Assembly (NCBI GenBank): GCA_027063225.1 | Contig: JAMOSG010000007.1 | Location: 1 to 63,703, forward strand | DNA from: Helicobacteraceae bacterium | GTDB taxonomy: Bacteria > Campylobacterota > Campylobacteria > Campylobacterales > Sulfurimonadaceae | Length of the DNA: 63,703 nt | Reading direction: 5' to 3' | Shown: one piece after another, positions 1 to 8,742 of the stretch | Position numbering within the stretch: position 1 is the first letter of the stretch | Layout of the letters: each line of letters opens with the position of its first letter | The notes under the pieces: model-generated | What the model was told of the DNA's origin: nothing | The model's input: only the letters and a program-made list of their open reading frames with translations | Database searches by the model: none | Program-made: the position numbers and the translations under genes

Positions 1-1057
1 GATTTAATGCTGAGAAGTCTTGTACAAGATTATTTAAACTTACACTCTGTCCACCTATTAAAGTTCTTAGAGTTTCAAAGTTACCATTTAACTTTTTATT
101 TGTGTAGATAATGCTTCTGAGTTTAGAGTAATCACTTCTTACATTTATATCTATCATCTCTGAGGGGATTTTATTACTAATTTGATATTTATTTATAAAA
201 TATAAAATCATATCTGTATTGTAAATACCATTAGGTAACTCTTCACTAAATATATAGTTGTTATACCACTCTTTTAATAGTGCTTTATCTACATCTACAT
301 TGTAATACTCTAAAAGCTCATCTACTTCACTTTGCGTAAACCCTACCATATCGTTAAAATCTGGTCTTAAAGAGATATTACTTCCAATATTAAACCCACT
401 TGTTACATCATACATTGTCATTGGAGTAACACCTGTTATGAACATTCGCTTAAGTGGAGAGTCATTACCACTTGTTGCTGTTTTTAGGGTTGTGAAGAAT
501 TGTTTAAATGAGGCTGTCTTTTGACTCACTAAACCGAGGTAATCCTCTTTTTGCCTTAGAAGAAGCTTGTTTGCGAAGTTGTCGTATTCATCTATAAGTA
601 TCATAAGTTCTAAATTATTTTTTTGAAAATATTCAAAAATAGTTTTAAATAAAGATACAGGATTATTACTTTCTACTTTTAATGGAAGTTTATATTTTTC
701 TATAAAACTTTTAAGTGTAAGTTGTAGATAATATTTAAAATCATTTTCAACATCATTAACATCAATTCCACTAAAATCAAACCTTAAAATATGAAAAGAG
801 TTTTTCAGTGGAGTTGGTTTTTTCCCTATGTAGGTATCACCAAAAAGTAGTTCAAAATCTTTTGCATAGTATTTATCGTAGTAGGCTTCTAAAACTGCTA
901 AAAACAAGCTTTTCCCAAAACGGCGTGGGCGGAGAAAAAGCATAAAACGTTCATTTAAATTCTCTAGCTTTTCAATAAATGGAGTTTTATCTACAAAGTA
1001 GTAGTTGTTCTCTTTTATATCTTTATAATCTGCTAAGCCGTAGGGGATTTTTTTCAT
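1..1057 (-). CDS. AAA-ATPase-like / DUF1703 family protein, C-terminus cut off by the window
   Basis: The minus strand is open from an ATG at 1057 to the first base of the window, about 352 codons, with no stop seen. The N-terminus reads MKKIPYGLADYKDIKENNYY, followed by a P-loop variant RPRRFGKS and a Walker-B-like ILIDEYD. This is the pattern of the AAA-ATPase-like family (PF09820), whose C-terminus normally carries a PD-(D/E)XK nuclease-like DUF1703 domain; that part lies outside the window. These genes are accessory, often multicopy, and their function is not established. It lies 11 bp downstream of kdsA on the same strand. Family call is firm; biological role unknown. Confidence 0.85.
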   Translation of the reverse strand, partial: MKKIPYGLADYKDIKENNYYFVDKTPFIEKLENLNERFMLFLRPRRFGKSLFLAVLEAYYDKYYAKDFELLFGDTYIGKKPTPLKNSFHILRFDFSGIDVNDVENDFKYYLQLTLKSFIEKYKLPLKVESNNPVSLFKTIFEYFQKNNLELMILIDEYDNFANKLLLRQKEDYLGLVSQKTASFKQFFTTLKTATSGNDSPLKRMFITGVTPMTMYDVTSGFNIGSNISLRPDFNDMVGFTQSEVDELLEYYNVDVDKALLKEWYNNYIFSEELPNGIYNTDMILYFINKYQISNKIPSEMIDINVRSDYSKLRSIIYTNKKLNGNFETLRTLIGGQSVSLNNLVQDFSALN

Positions 1058-1068
1058 TGTTAAGTGCC

Positions 1069-1875
1069 TTAGAGTAAATCTCTTATTTTTCTAATACTCT
1101 CAACCAAAGAGTGTAACTCATCTAGTTTTAACATATTTGGTCCATCACTCAGTGCAATACTTGGGTCAAAATGTGTTTCAAAAAAGAATCCATCAACCCC
1201 AACTGCAGCAGCAGCACGTGCTAAGTATGGAACCATAGAGCTATCACCCCCTGTTTTTCCATCTTGTGCTGTTGGCATCTGAACAGAGTGTGTTGCATCA
1301 AAAATTACAGGTGCGAACTCTCTCATAATCACTAAGTTTCTCATATCTACAACCATATTTCCATACCCAAAAGAGTTTCCACGCTCACACAAATAAACTC
1401 CATGCTTTTGTGCATTTTCATACGTTGGTTCACTACACCCTCTTGTTTGAAGCACTTTTAAAAGTGGGTATTTCATAGCATCACCTGCTAAAAACTGCCC
1501 TTTTTTAATGTTTATCTCTTTATCTGTTTTTGCACATGCCACTAAAAGGTCTGTTTGGCGACATAAAAATGCAGGAATTTGAAGCATATCTACAACCTTA
1601 GCTACTTGTGGCACTTGGTGTGATTCATGCACATCTGTTACCACTTTGTACCCAAAGTCATCTTTTACTTTTTGTAAAATTCTAAGCCCCTCCTCTATCC
1701 CTAAACCTCTAAAAGATTCTAGTGAAGTTCTGTTTGCTTTGTCAAAACTCGCTTTAAAATAGAAGTCTATCTGCGCATCATTTTGGTAACGCTCTAACTC
1801 TTTTGCAATTGTAAAAATATTTTTTTCACTCTCAATAACACAAGGTCCTGCAAGTAGTTTCATCTTTTTATCCAT
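1069..1875 (-). CDS. kdsA: 3-deoxy-8-phosphooctulonate (KDO-8-P) synthase
   Basis: KdsA condenses phosphoenolpyruvate with arabinose-5-phosphate to make KDO-8-phosphate, the committed step for the lipopolysaccharide inner core. The 268-residue protein has the usual family length and motifs: [10 protein letters not shown] near the N-terminus, [16 protein letters not shown], and [25 protein letters not shown] box on the minus strand (1892-1897) lies just upstream, so the gene may have its own promoter after the EamA gene. The start at 1875 has no clear Shine-Dalgarno; the ATG five codons in (1863) is preceded by a weak GGAT and is a possible alternative start. Confidence 0.96.
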   Translation of the reverse strand: MDKKMKLLAGPCVIESEKNIFTIAKELERYQNDAQIDFYFKASFDKANRTSLESFRGLGIEEGLRILQKVKDDFGYKVVTDVHESHQVPQVAKVVDMLQIPAFLCRQTDLLVACAKTDKEINIKKGQFLAGDAMKYPLLKVLQTRGCSEPTYENAQKHGVYLCERGNSFGYGNMVVDMRNLVIMREFAPVIFDATHSVQMPTAQDGKTGGDSSMVPYLARAAAAVGVDGFFFETHFDPSIALSDGPNMLKLDELHSLVESIRKIRDLL

Positions 1876-1891
1876 AATTTTAATTTTTTAT

Positions 1892-1897
1892 ATTATA
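1892..1897 (-). promoter_or_regulatory. -10 box for kdsA
   Basis: TATAAT on the minus strand, 16 bases before the kdsA ATG and just beyond the EamA stop codon. No convincing -35 is seen, as is usual for sigma-70 promoters of this phylum. Confidence 0.5.
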
Positions 1898-1901
1898 ACA
1901 T

Positions 1902-2786
1902 TTACTTACTTCTAGCTACCATAATACCAGCTACAACAATAAGCACTATTCCAAAAAGTGTTGCACCTGAAGGAAAAGCATCTCCAAGAGCTACCCCAAC
2001 AAGAAGTGAAAACAAAATATTTGTATAACTCACTGCCCCAACAATTCCAGCTTTTGAAGAGCCATACGCTTTTGTCATAAGAAGTTGCGAAATGGTTGCA
2101 AAAACACCCATTGCAATGAGATAAATCCAAACAATACCCTCAGGAAGAACAAACTCACTAAAAATCCAATCTAATTCAGGAGATTGAAAATAGGGAGAGA
2201 GTAAAAACAGTACAACAGGTCCAACACTTCCAACACCCATAAATGAAAGTGCAATTGCACGTGTATCGTAATAGTTTTTTAACTCACGAATAGAAGTGTA
2301 AGCAAGTGCAGCACCAATCCCACTAAAAATTCCAAGTAAATCATACTTAGAAAACCCTATTCCATCTGGTTGTGTTATAAATACTATCCCAATAAACCCT
2401 AAAAAAACAGCCATCCAACCCTTTAGTGATAATTTCTCATTTAAAAACAAATAAGCAAAAATCGCAGTAAAAATAGGGGAAGTTTTGGAGTATGTCATAG
2501 CATCTGCTAAAGAGATATGTGCAATATTATAAAAATATGCCAAAAGTGCTAAAAAACCCATAGTTCCACGAAAAAGTAATAACAAAGGCTTGCCCCCTTG
2601 TTGCACAAGTGGTGTTTTTATAACAGCTAAACCAATTAACACAACTCCAGCGATGTTTCTAAAAAAGACAACCTCCAAAGAGCTTAGAGTTTGACTTGAG
2701 AGTTTTGCAAATGCTCCCATAAACGCGAAGGTTAAAGAGGCTAAAAGCATATATTTTACACCATCGTCCAAGTGCCAATTTTTCAT
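1902..2786 (-). CDS. EamA-family (DMT superfamily) permease
   Basis: A 294-residue, very hydrophobic protein with about ten membrane segments in two halves, the typical size of the drug/metabolite transporter superfamily. The first half ends in the pattern SKTSPIFTAIFAYLFLNEKL and the second carries the matching SYTNILFSLLVGVALGD, the two EamA repeats. It sits in the inner membrane. The substrate cannot be read from sequence; members export amino acids, metabolites or drugs. The ATG at 2786 is preceded by AAAAGGA. It precedes kdsA on the same strand with a 26-bp gap. Confidence 0.9.
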   Translation of the reverse strand: MKNWHLDDGVKYMLLASLTFAFMGAFAKLSSQTLSSLEVVFFRNIAGVVLIGLAVIKTPLVQQGGKPLLLLFRGTMGFLALLAYFYNIAHISLADAMTYSKTSPIFTAIFAYLFLNEKLSLKGWMAVFLGFIGIVFITQPDGIGFSKYDLLGIFSGIGAALAYTSIRELKNYYDTRAIALSFMGVGSVGPVVLFLLSPYFQSPELDWIFSEFVLPEGIVWIYLIAMGVFATISQLLMTKAYGSSKAGIVGAVSYTNILFSLLVGVALGDAFPSGATLFGIVLIVVAGIMVARSK

Positions 2787-2830
2787 CTGTATCCTTTTGT
2801 TAACTTTTTAATGCTTAAGAGAAAACAATA

Positions 2831-2873
2831 CTCCCTTTGGTTATAATCTTTTGTTATATTAAACAAAGGGGAG
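2831..2873. promoter_or_regulatory. Promoter and Shine-Dalgarno of the envelope operon, flanked by an inverted repeat
   Basis: A TATAAT box at 2842-2847 is followed by the Shine-Dalgarno AAAGGGGAG and the ATG at 2879. CTCCCTTTG (2831-2839) and CAAAGGGGAG (2864-2873) are nearly perfect inverted repeats on either side of the -10 box. The left arm lies upstream of the expected transcription start (about 2854), so the repeat would act as DNA, for example an operator, rather than as an RNA hairpin. Regulation is an inference. Confidence 0.5.
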
Positions 2874-2878
2874 TTTTA

Positions 2879-4792
2879 ATGTTATTAAGAGTAATAATAA
2901 TGTTATTTTTGGTTTATTCTGTGGGAATGGCCAAAGAAATAGATGGGGAGTATAGCATATCATCGCTACAAAACTCTTCAACTTCAAGTAAAGATAGTTA
3001 TTTTACTTTACTTGGTGCACCAGATCTTTATGTTTCTAGGCAATGTAGAAAAAAGTGTAAAAAAGATTGTTGCTGGGATGTTTTAAGAGATGTAAATGGA
3101 AACATTGTTCGTAACTATTCAACAAGTGATGATGTTTATGCACTTGCACGCAATAGATATAAAAATAAATCTTATCTTCTTTTTGCACATAAATATGGTC
3201 CAAAAAAGAGACGTAAAACAAAATACCATCTTGTAGATAACAACTTAAAAGAGTATGATGTTCCATCATTTTTTGGTAATACAAAAAAGCTTATTACAAA
3301 AGATGCTAACTTAGTAGAAGTATCTTCTAATGGTGTTTACCTCAACGGTTTAAAACAATACGATTCTAAAAGTTTTGAATCTATAGAGATTACCAATAAC
3401 CCAGAAGGTGATATTGCAATAGGGGGAATCACACAAACAACACGTACTATTTTTGTTTCTGATTTTAAATCAAAAACATGGCTTCCTGCAAATATCACTC
3501 TAGCACAACATAGCGATACAAAAAAAATATTCTCTGTATATCCAGATACAAACAACACTATTTATGCAGTTGCATATAACCTTATAAATATCTACAGCAA
3601 AGGTCTTTTAGCATCATCTGTTAATTTCAAAACAGGTCAAACACATGCAGGTTGGATCTATAACTATGAGAAATTTAATATTGGATTTGATCCAGAAGTT
3701 TATGTAAAAGATAAAAACATCATAATTAACGCTAAAAATTCATCAACAGGTTCAAATGTATCTTTTAATATCACTCCTCAAGAGTTTGCACAAATTGACA
3801 AATCTGCTCCACAAAGAGAGGGTTTTGAAAATGAAACATACCTCTCTTTTATGGTTGGTGCTGGTGTTGAAATACTTAATTGGTATGCATATACAGAGGT
3901 TACAAAAGATGATACAACCTATGCAAAAACAGATTATGAACTCTCAGGAAGTATCTACAAAAAAATCTATCTTCAAGGAAGAGCTGGAGATACACAACTT
4001 GCAATTAGCTATATGAAAAATGAAGCTAAAAAAGTTGGTGGTTTAACAGAAAAAGCAAGTGAAACATTAAACTTTTTCATAGATTTTAACGCCCTACTTT
4101 CAAAATCAAGCACATTAAGAATTGCCTATACATCATCAAATATTAATGGTATTGCTACCTTTTACGATTCCCAAAAAGGAGCTACTTCTGTAACAGTAGA
4201 TGGCACACAAATAGAATTTGAAACAAAAATTGAAAGATACTCCCTTCTTGTTATGAAAGAGAGAGGTTTTTATGCTGGTGCTGAATATACATCTTTTCAA
4301 ACACCTTCTACTGTTGGTTTTTCAAACAGTTCTAAAAATATTGCCTACTATGGTTTAGATTCAGAATTTAAAATCAAAAACTTAGAGTTTGTTTTTGGTC
4401 ACGATACAGCAGCATATGCAAAAAGATATGAAACAAACTTTAGTACTTTCTATCTCCAAGGTATGGGTGGTTTAGGTCTGAGTTACTACGATATGTCATC
4501 TGATTTTGAAAAAAACATTAAAGCAGCTTCTAGCAAAAAAATTGTATCGAGTGATATCGCATTTGTTGTAGATTTAGAGATGCAACTAGGGTATATTTGG
4601 CAACAAAGATCTAAAATGTTAAAAGGTCTTGGTTACTCTTTTGATATTGGATTTAAAGCAAGAGGAAGCTATACTGGTGCTGGACAAAACGATGATAGTG
4701 ACAATTCAATAGAGTATGATGAAATTACTATGGAGATGGATAGATACGATGTATGGTATGGTCCATATGCCTATTTTAATCTTATGTTCTAA
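2879..4792 (+). CDS. Uncharacterised exported protein, probable outer-membrane beta-barrel
   Basis: A 637-residue protein that I do not recognise. Residues 1-17 form a signal peptide (MLLRVIIMLFLVYSVGMAKE), followed by a CRKKCKKDCCWD cysteine cluster. The C-terminal half, from about residue 320, shows alternating polar/hydrophobic strands rich in Tyr and Gly and ends in NLMF, the terminal Phe usual for outer-membrane barrels. The first half may be a periplasmic beta-rich domain. An in-frame TTG at 2837 lies upstream of the TATAAT box at 2842, so the start is set at 2879, which has a good ribosome-binding site. It opens an operon with two lipoproteins and an LPP20-type protein, suggesting an envelope complex. 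Confidence 0.75.
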   Translation: MLLRVIIMLFLVYSVGMAKEIDGEYSISSLQNSSTSSKDSYFTLLGAPDLYVSRQCRKKCKKDCCWDVLRDVNGNIVRNYSTSDDVYALARNRYKNKSYLLFAHKYGPKKRRKTKYHLVDNNLKEYDVPSFFGNTKKLITKDANLVEVSSNGVYLNGLKQYDSKSFESIEITNNPEGDIAIGGITQTTRTIFVSDFKSKTWLPANITLAQHSDTKKIFSVYPDTNNTIYAVAYNLINIYSKGLLASSVNFKTGQTHAGWIYNYEKFNIGFDPEVYVKDKNIIINAKNSSTGSNVSFNITPQEFAQIDKSAPQREGFENETYLSFMVGAGVEILNWYAYTEVTKDDTTYAKTDYELSGSIYKKIYLQGRAGDTQLAISYMKNEAKKVGGLTEKASETLNFFIDFNALLSKSSTLRIAYTSSNINGIATFYDSQKGATSVTVDGTQIEFETKIERYSLLVMKERGFYAGAEYTSFQTPSTVGFSNSSKNIAYYGLDSEFKIKNLEFVFGHDTAAYAKRYETNFSTFYLQGMGGLGLSYYDMSSDFEKNIKAASSKKIVSSDIAFVVDLEMQLGYIWQQRSKMLKGLGYSFDIGFKARGSYTGAGQNDDSDNSIEYDEITMEMDRYDVWYGPYAYFNLMF

Positions 4793-4815
4793 AATTTAAT
4801 ATTAAAGGAAATATT

Positions 4816-5745
4816 GTGAAATCAATACTATATGTAGTAATTGCTATGTTTATTTTACAAGGGTGTGGAAGTGGTCCAAAAATAGTTGTACCATCTTACA
4901 GTGCTCCACGTGAAGCTGCAAAGCTTACAAAAATTGAAACTAAAGATGAGTTTATTGCTAAGGGTGCTTATATGGCACTTTGGTTAGATCCTAATGTTAT
5001 TAATGCAAAAAAATATAACAAGGCTATAAGTGGTATGATGGTTGCAACAATTAAAGAGCAACTCACGCAAACAAACTTCATTGTTTTAGATCCTATTCAA
5101 GATGAAAACAGTGTTATTCTTACAACAAAAGTTTTAAGTTATGTTTATAAAAAAGAGAAAAGAAAAGCTTCACTCTATATGGAAGTTTCATTTACTCTCT
5201 CAAGAGGTGCAGATGAATTTTTAGTAAAAAAATATCATGCAAGAAAATTAAGAATGGCTAATGACCCTTCACTTTTACCATCGAAAAATGATTTAACGCA
5301 AGATGCTATTAAACAGATTGTACGCTATTTTATCTCAGATATTTCACCACTAAAAACAAATCAGTTACGTGAATTTAAACCATTTCCAGACAAACTCAAA
5401 CCTACACTAAGTTATGTAAGAGCAAAAAATTATACAGATGCTATCAACTTTATGCTTGCATATAAAGGTGAAAAAGATAAAAACTTTTACTATAACCTTG
5501 CAATTATCTATGAAGCAAAAGCAAGTAAAAATGAAGATTTAAAATTTTTACGCTTTGCAAAACTCAACTACAATAAAGCGGTTGAATTAGGTGGAGCAGA
5601 TGATGAGCTTATTATGAAAACAAAAGCAAGATTTGATCGTTTTTATAACCTTATTAACAAAACTAAAAAACAACAAAAAATAAATAACTCCCTTATCAAA
5701 GATAGAAATTCCCTCCTAGGTGGTAGTGATAATGAATATGAATAA
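4816..5745 (+). CDS. Lipoprotein of the envelope operon
   Basis: A 309-residue protein with a GTG start at 4816 behind AAAGGA and a lipobox FILQGC, so it is predicted to be lipidated at Cys17. Residues about 35-175 resemble the small alpha/beta domain of CsgG/LpoB-type periplasmic lipoproteins (a weak, shape-based impression). Residues about 195-265 look like one or two TPR-type helical hairpins (YYNLAIIYEAKA...AKLNYNKAVELGG). Its 3' end overlaps the next lipoprotein gene by 14 bp, implying translational coupling. Function unknown; probably works with its three operon partners at the outer membrane. Confidence 0.75.
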   Translation: MKSILYVVIAMFILQGCGSGPKIVVPSYSAPREAAKLTKIETKDEFIAKGAYMALWLDPNVINAKKYNKAISGMMVATIKEQLTQTNFIVLDPIQDENSVILTTKVLSYVYKKEKRKASLYMEVSFTLSRGADEFLVKKYHARKLRMANDPSLLPSKNDLTQDAIKQIVRYFISDISPLKTNQLREFKPFPDKLKPTLSYVRAKNYTDAINFMLAYKGEKDKNFYYNLAIIYEAKASKNEDLKFLRFAKLNYNKAVELGGADDELIMKTKARFDRFYNLINKTKKQQKINNSLIKDRNSLLGGSDNEYE

Positions 5746-6985
5746 AATTATAAAATTTCTACTCGCTGCAACAATGGTTCTCTCTTTTAATGCTTGTTCA
5801 GCATTAAAAGAGACTCTGGCCTCTCAAACGGAAGTTCCAACACTTGAGAATCAAGCAAACAGAAGTGCTGTTGCTATTGCACTTGTGCGTGAAAATCATA
5901 TTATGCAAAAAAAACTTCCTATCTCAAGTGATGCAAAATGGCCACTCCTTGTAAATGTAGATATCAATAACTCTATTGAGAAAAAGCTTAATCCCTACAT
6001 TATGAAAGAACCATTTTTTGCAACTGATCATTACACAAAAGGTTTCCAAAGAGGATACTTAGGTTCTGGATTACTTATGCAATCATTTGGTGATTATAGC
6101 AATATAGTTGCAGCAGCTCTTAGTAGTTCTATCTCTCCACTTACGTATAAAGCATACTACAAAATATCTATATTTTATGGTAAAGATAGCTCAAAATGGC
6201 CAGATGTTTTTAACTTTGAAGGAACATTTAAAAACTTCTTAGAGTTTTCAAAAACTGACTTAGCACTTATTGATTCTCCAACGGGTGATGTTTACAACTC
6301 TTTAGAGGATGCGTTTATCTCATTAATGCCAATTAACCTACAAAAAGATTTAACATTTGCTCTTGAAGAGCTTAACTATGCCTCTGATGATGTTGCTTCA
6401 CTTGAAGCACAAAAAGGGGAAATTAAAACAAAACTTCAGGATCAAAAAACACCAAAACAAGATCTTATACAACTCAATGAAGAGTTAGATCAAGTTGAAG
6501 CAGATTTAGAAAAAGCAAAACAAAAAGCTGAACAAAAACAAGAGATTTATACTCAACTCTTAGATACTGCAAAAGATGCACTTGAAAGTGATATTAACTT
6601 AGATGATCCAAACTATGTTGCACTTGCAAAAAATGTAAACTTAGCAGCTAATAGTATTGTAGAGGGTGCCAATGAAGCATACACTGCTTTTTCTTTAGCA
6701 TTAACAAATATTATATCTAACAATCTACTTTTAAATCTTCCTAGAGAGCTTGAGTCTTTAGCACTTGCAACAGATTATGTTCCAGGTCATCTTCGTAATG
6801 TTTATGCACAAAGAATTAAACGTTTAGGGAAAAATGCACTCTATCTTTTCCCAAATATCTTTGTAGGTATTTATTATGCTAACCAACAAAAATCTGTAGT
6901 TTCTTACTATGTAGAGCTAACAGATATTATTATAGAAGCAGATAAACTCAAACAAGAAAAAATTAAAGAGAAAAAGGAAAAATAA
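5732..6985 (+). CDS. Lipoprotein with coiled coil (COG3014-like)
   Basis: About 417 residues. The lipobox is LSFNACS. The body resembles the poorly studied COG3014 lipoproteins that accompany LPP20/LpoB-type proteins in other proteobacteria. Residues about 215-275 are a charged heptad-like coiled coil (EELDQVEADLEKAKQKAEQK), and the C-terminus is lysine-rich. A GTG at 5720 is in frame, but ATG 5732 is preferred because AGGTGG sits 8 bases ahead of it. The start overlaps the previous stop. The gene is followed 2 bp later by the LPP20-type gene. The COG3014 assignment is moderate and the function is unknown. Confidence 0.65.
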   Translation: MNMNKIIKFLLAATMVLSFNACSALKETLASQTEVPTLENQANRSAVAIALVRENHIMQKKLPISSDAKWPLLVNVDINNSIEKKLNPYIMKEPFFATDHYTKGFQRGYLGSGLLMQSFGDYSNIVAAALSSSISPLTYKAYYKISIFYGKDSSKWPDVFNFEGTFKNFLEFSKTDLALIDSPTGDVYNSLEDAFISLMPINLQKDLTFALEELNYASDDVASLEAQKGEIKTKLQDQKTPKQDLIQLNEELDQVEADLEKAKQKAEQKQEIYTQLLDTAKDALESDINLDDPNYVALAKNVNLAANSIVEGANEAYTAFSLALTNIISNNLLLNLPRELESLALATDYVPGHLRNVYAQRIKRLGKNALYLFPNIFVGIYYANQQKSVVSYYVELTDIIIEADKLKQEKIKEKKEK

Positions 6986-6987
6986 AG

Positions 6988-7956
6988 ATGAAATATATTG
7001 TTTTATCACTCTTTTTTGTTTTAAACCTTTTTGGTAGCTGGGATACAAATCCACCTTCTGATACTTCAAGTGCCTTTTTTGCACTTGGATATGGAGAGAC
7101 ACAAAAAGATGCACAAGATGATGCCCTTAGTAGTATTAGTTCTCGTATTTTTGTAAATTTATCTTCTGAATTCAATAATGAAGTTACAGTTACAAAACAG
7201 GGTAATGATGAAATGATCTTGGAGGACTCAACAAACACAGTAAACTCTCAAACTTCTAAAATTGAGTTTAGCGATGTTGTTGTTATGCACACAAAAAAAA
7301 CAAACGGAGAGTTTGTTGTACTTGTTCGCGTAGATAAAGATACTCTTTTAAATAATTATCTTCATAAACTCCAAAACATCACTAAAAAAATTAACCAAAA
7401 ATATAAAAAACTAAAACATACTTCTGCTTTTAATAAAATTGTTTTAGATGCTGATATTACTGCTTTAATGAAAAAAGTAAAACAATTATCTCCTGTTATA
7501 GTTGCACTAGATACTAAAAACAGATGGAAAAAAATAGAAAATAAATTTCAAAAAATTCAAAACTATGTAGAGGAACAAAGAGACACAATTAGCTTTGCTC
7601 TTCAAAGCGACAAAAACTCTAAAACTTTAGCCTATTTAGTTGAAGAGAAACTTCAAGAGTTAGGGTACCAAATCGTTCAAAAACATCCATCACTCTATAT
7701 CAAGTTTATAACAAAAGCTAAAAAAAGAAAAATCCACTCAACAAATGAGCGTTTTGCCAAACTTACTTTTGCACTTAAAAAAGCGACTATTGAACTTTTT
7801 GATGCAAAACATAAAAGGAAAAGTAGAGTTATCTACAAAACAAAAGAAGCCTCTCCAAATGGCTTTAAAGATGCCCTTGCAAAAACAACAAAATATAAAA
7901 AGAAGATCTCTCAACTTGGAATCATTTACTTTTTAGTTGGTAAGAAAGAAGTATAA
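6988..7956 (+). CDS. LPP20-family exported protein
   Basis: A 322-residue protein with a signal peptide (MKYIVLSLFFVLNLFGSWD) but no lipobox cysteine. Residues about 28-115 match the LPP20 fold seen in Helicobacter LPP20 and Campylobacter FlgP: ALGYGETQKDAQDDALSSIS, then a strand ending VVLVRVDKD. The rest is lysine-rich, with a second alpha/beta segment around residues 190-310. LPP20 proteins associate with the outer membrane, peptidoglycan or flagellar disks. It is the last gene of the four-gene envelope operon, and a TATAAT overlapping its stop probably starts the next gene. Confidence 0.7.
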   Translation: MKYIVLSLFFVLNLFGSWDTNPPSDTSSAFFALGYGETQKDAQDDALSSISSRIFVNLSSEFNNEVTVTKQGNDEMILEDSTNTVNSQTSKIEFSDVVVMHTKKTNGEFVVLVRVDKDTLLNNYLHKLQNITKKINQKYKKLKHTSAFNKIVLDADITALMKKVKQLSPVIVALDTKNRWKKIENKFQKIQNYVEEQRDTISFALQSDKNSKTLAYLVEEKLQELGYQIVQKHPSLYIKFITKAKKRKIHSTNERFAKLTFALKKATIELFDAKHKRKSRVIYKTKEASPNGFKDALAKTTKYKKKISQLGIIYFLVGKKEV

Positions 7957-7957
7957 T
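7952..7957 (+). promoter_or_regulatory. -10 box for the DjlA-like gene
   Basis: TATAAT overlaps the stop codon of the LPP20-type gene, followed by AAAAGGA and the ATG at 7978. This gives a short leader of roughly 14 bases. Confidence 0.45.
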
Positions 7958-7977
7958 TGCAAAAAAGGATTAACTAA

Positions 7978-8733
7978 ATGGGTAATATTATTGCATTAGC
8001 ACTTCTTGGTGTACTTTTTTATTTTGTATTTAAAAGCTATTCAAAATACTCAAAAGAGTACACAAAAGAGGCATTGAAAAATTTTTCTGTATCGTATGAA
8101 GCGATTAAAAAAAGTGAACTTGGGCTTTTTGTAGCTCTTGTTGCTAAAGTTGCCAAAGCAGATGGAAAAGTTGATTCTCTCGAAGCAGAACTTATCTCTG
8201 AGATGTTTAGAGATATCTCAGAGATTTTTCCAGAACCTGCAAAAACAAAAGAGATTTTAAAACGTATTTTCGATGAAGAGAAAAACATTCAAAACAATGT
8301 TGCAACAATCGCTGGAGATTTAGCGTCACTTATTCGCCGTGATAAAAATAAACAGCAACAATTTATGGTGTTTTTAATCCAACTTGCATTTGTAGATGGG
8401 GAGGTTTCACACAATGAAGAGGAACATCTCCAAACTATTGCAGAAGCATTTGCATTTGATCCAAAACTCTACCATGCAATTTTTGATAGATTTGAACAAA
8501 TAATGCAAAATGTTTCTCCCCAAGCAACCCTTGAAGAAGCATACAAAACATTAGGTGTTTCACCAGAAGATGATATGCAAACAATTAAAAAAGCATACCG
8601 TAAATTAGTAAGACAATACCATCCAGATATTATTAAATCTCAAGGAAAAGATGAAGCTTACATTAAAGAAGCTACACAAAAAACACAAGAGATTAATCAA
8701 GCCTATGAGATGATTAAAAAAGCAAGAGCTTAA
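7978..8733 (+). CDS. DjlA-like membrane-anchored DnaJ-domain protein (TerB + J domain)
   Basis: A 251-residue protein. Residues 3-20 form one membrane anchor. Residues about 45-180 are a TerB-like helical domain with two acidic turns (KADGKVDSLEAE and VDGEVSHNEEEH). Residues about 187-251 are a J domain with the HPD tripeptide (QYHPDIIK) that stimulates DnaK ATPase. The architecture matches DjlA, a co-chaperone on the cytoplasmic face of the inner membrane. The stop codon shares bases with the stop of the convergent phosphoribosyltransferase gene. Confidence 0.88.
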   Translation: MGNIIALALLGVLFYFVFKSYSKYSKEYTKEALKNFSVSYEAIKKSELGLFVALVAKVAKADGKVDSLEAELISEMFRDISEIFPEPAKTKEILKRIFDEEKNIQNNVATIAGDLASLIRRDKNKQQQFMVFLIQLAFVDGEVSHNEEEHLQTIAEAFAFDPKLYHAIFDRFEQIMQNVSPQATLEEAYKTLGVSPEDDMQTIKKAYRKLVRQYHPDIIKSQGKDEAYIKEATQKTQEINQAYEMIKKARA

Positions 8734-8742
8734 GAGCTCTTG
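8723..8742 (-). terminator. Terminator at the junction of two convergent genes
   Basis: CAAGAGCT (8723-8730), TAAG, AGCTCTTG (8735-8742) is a perfect 8-bp stem. On the minus strand it is followed by CTTTTTT, so it is a good intrinsic terminator for the phosphoribosyltransferase gene, although it lies inside the last codons of both genes. On the plus strand the T-tract is weak. Confidence 0.7.

Noticed and set aside
1912..2130. Long antisense ORFs inside permease, pnp, alaS and other genes
   Set aside because: They follow codon shadowing of conserved genes, have no ribosome sites and encode low-complexity Ser/Cys/Phe-rich products.
2837..2878. Extended N-terminus of the barrel protein from a TTG at 2837
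   Set aside because: That start lies upstream of the TATAAT box and would add residues before a normal signal peptide; the ATG at 2879 has a good Shine-Dalgarno.
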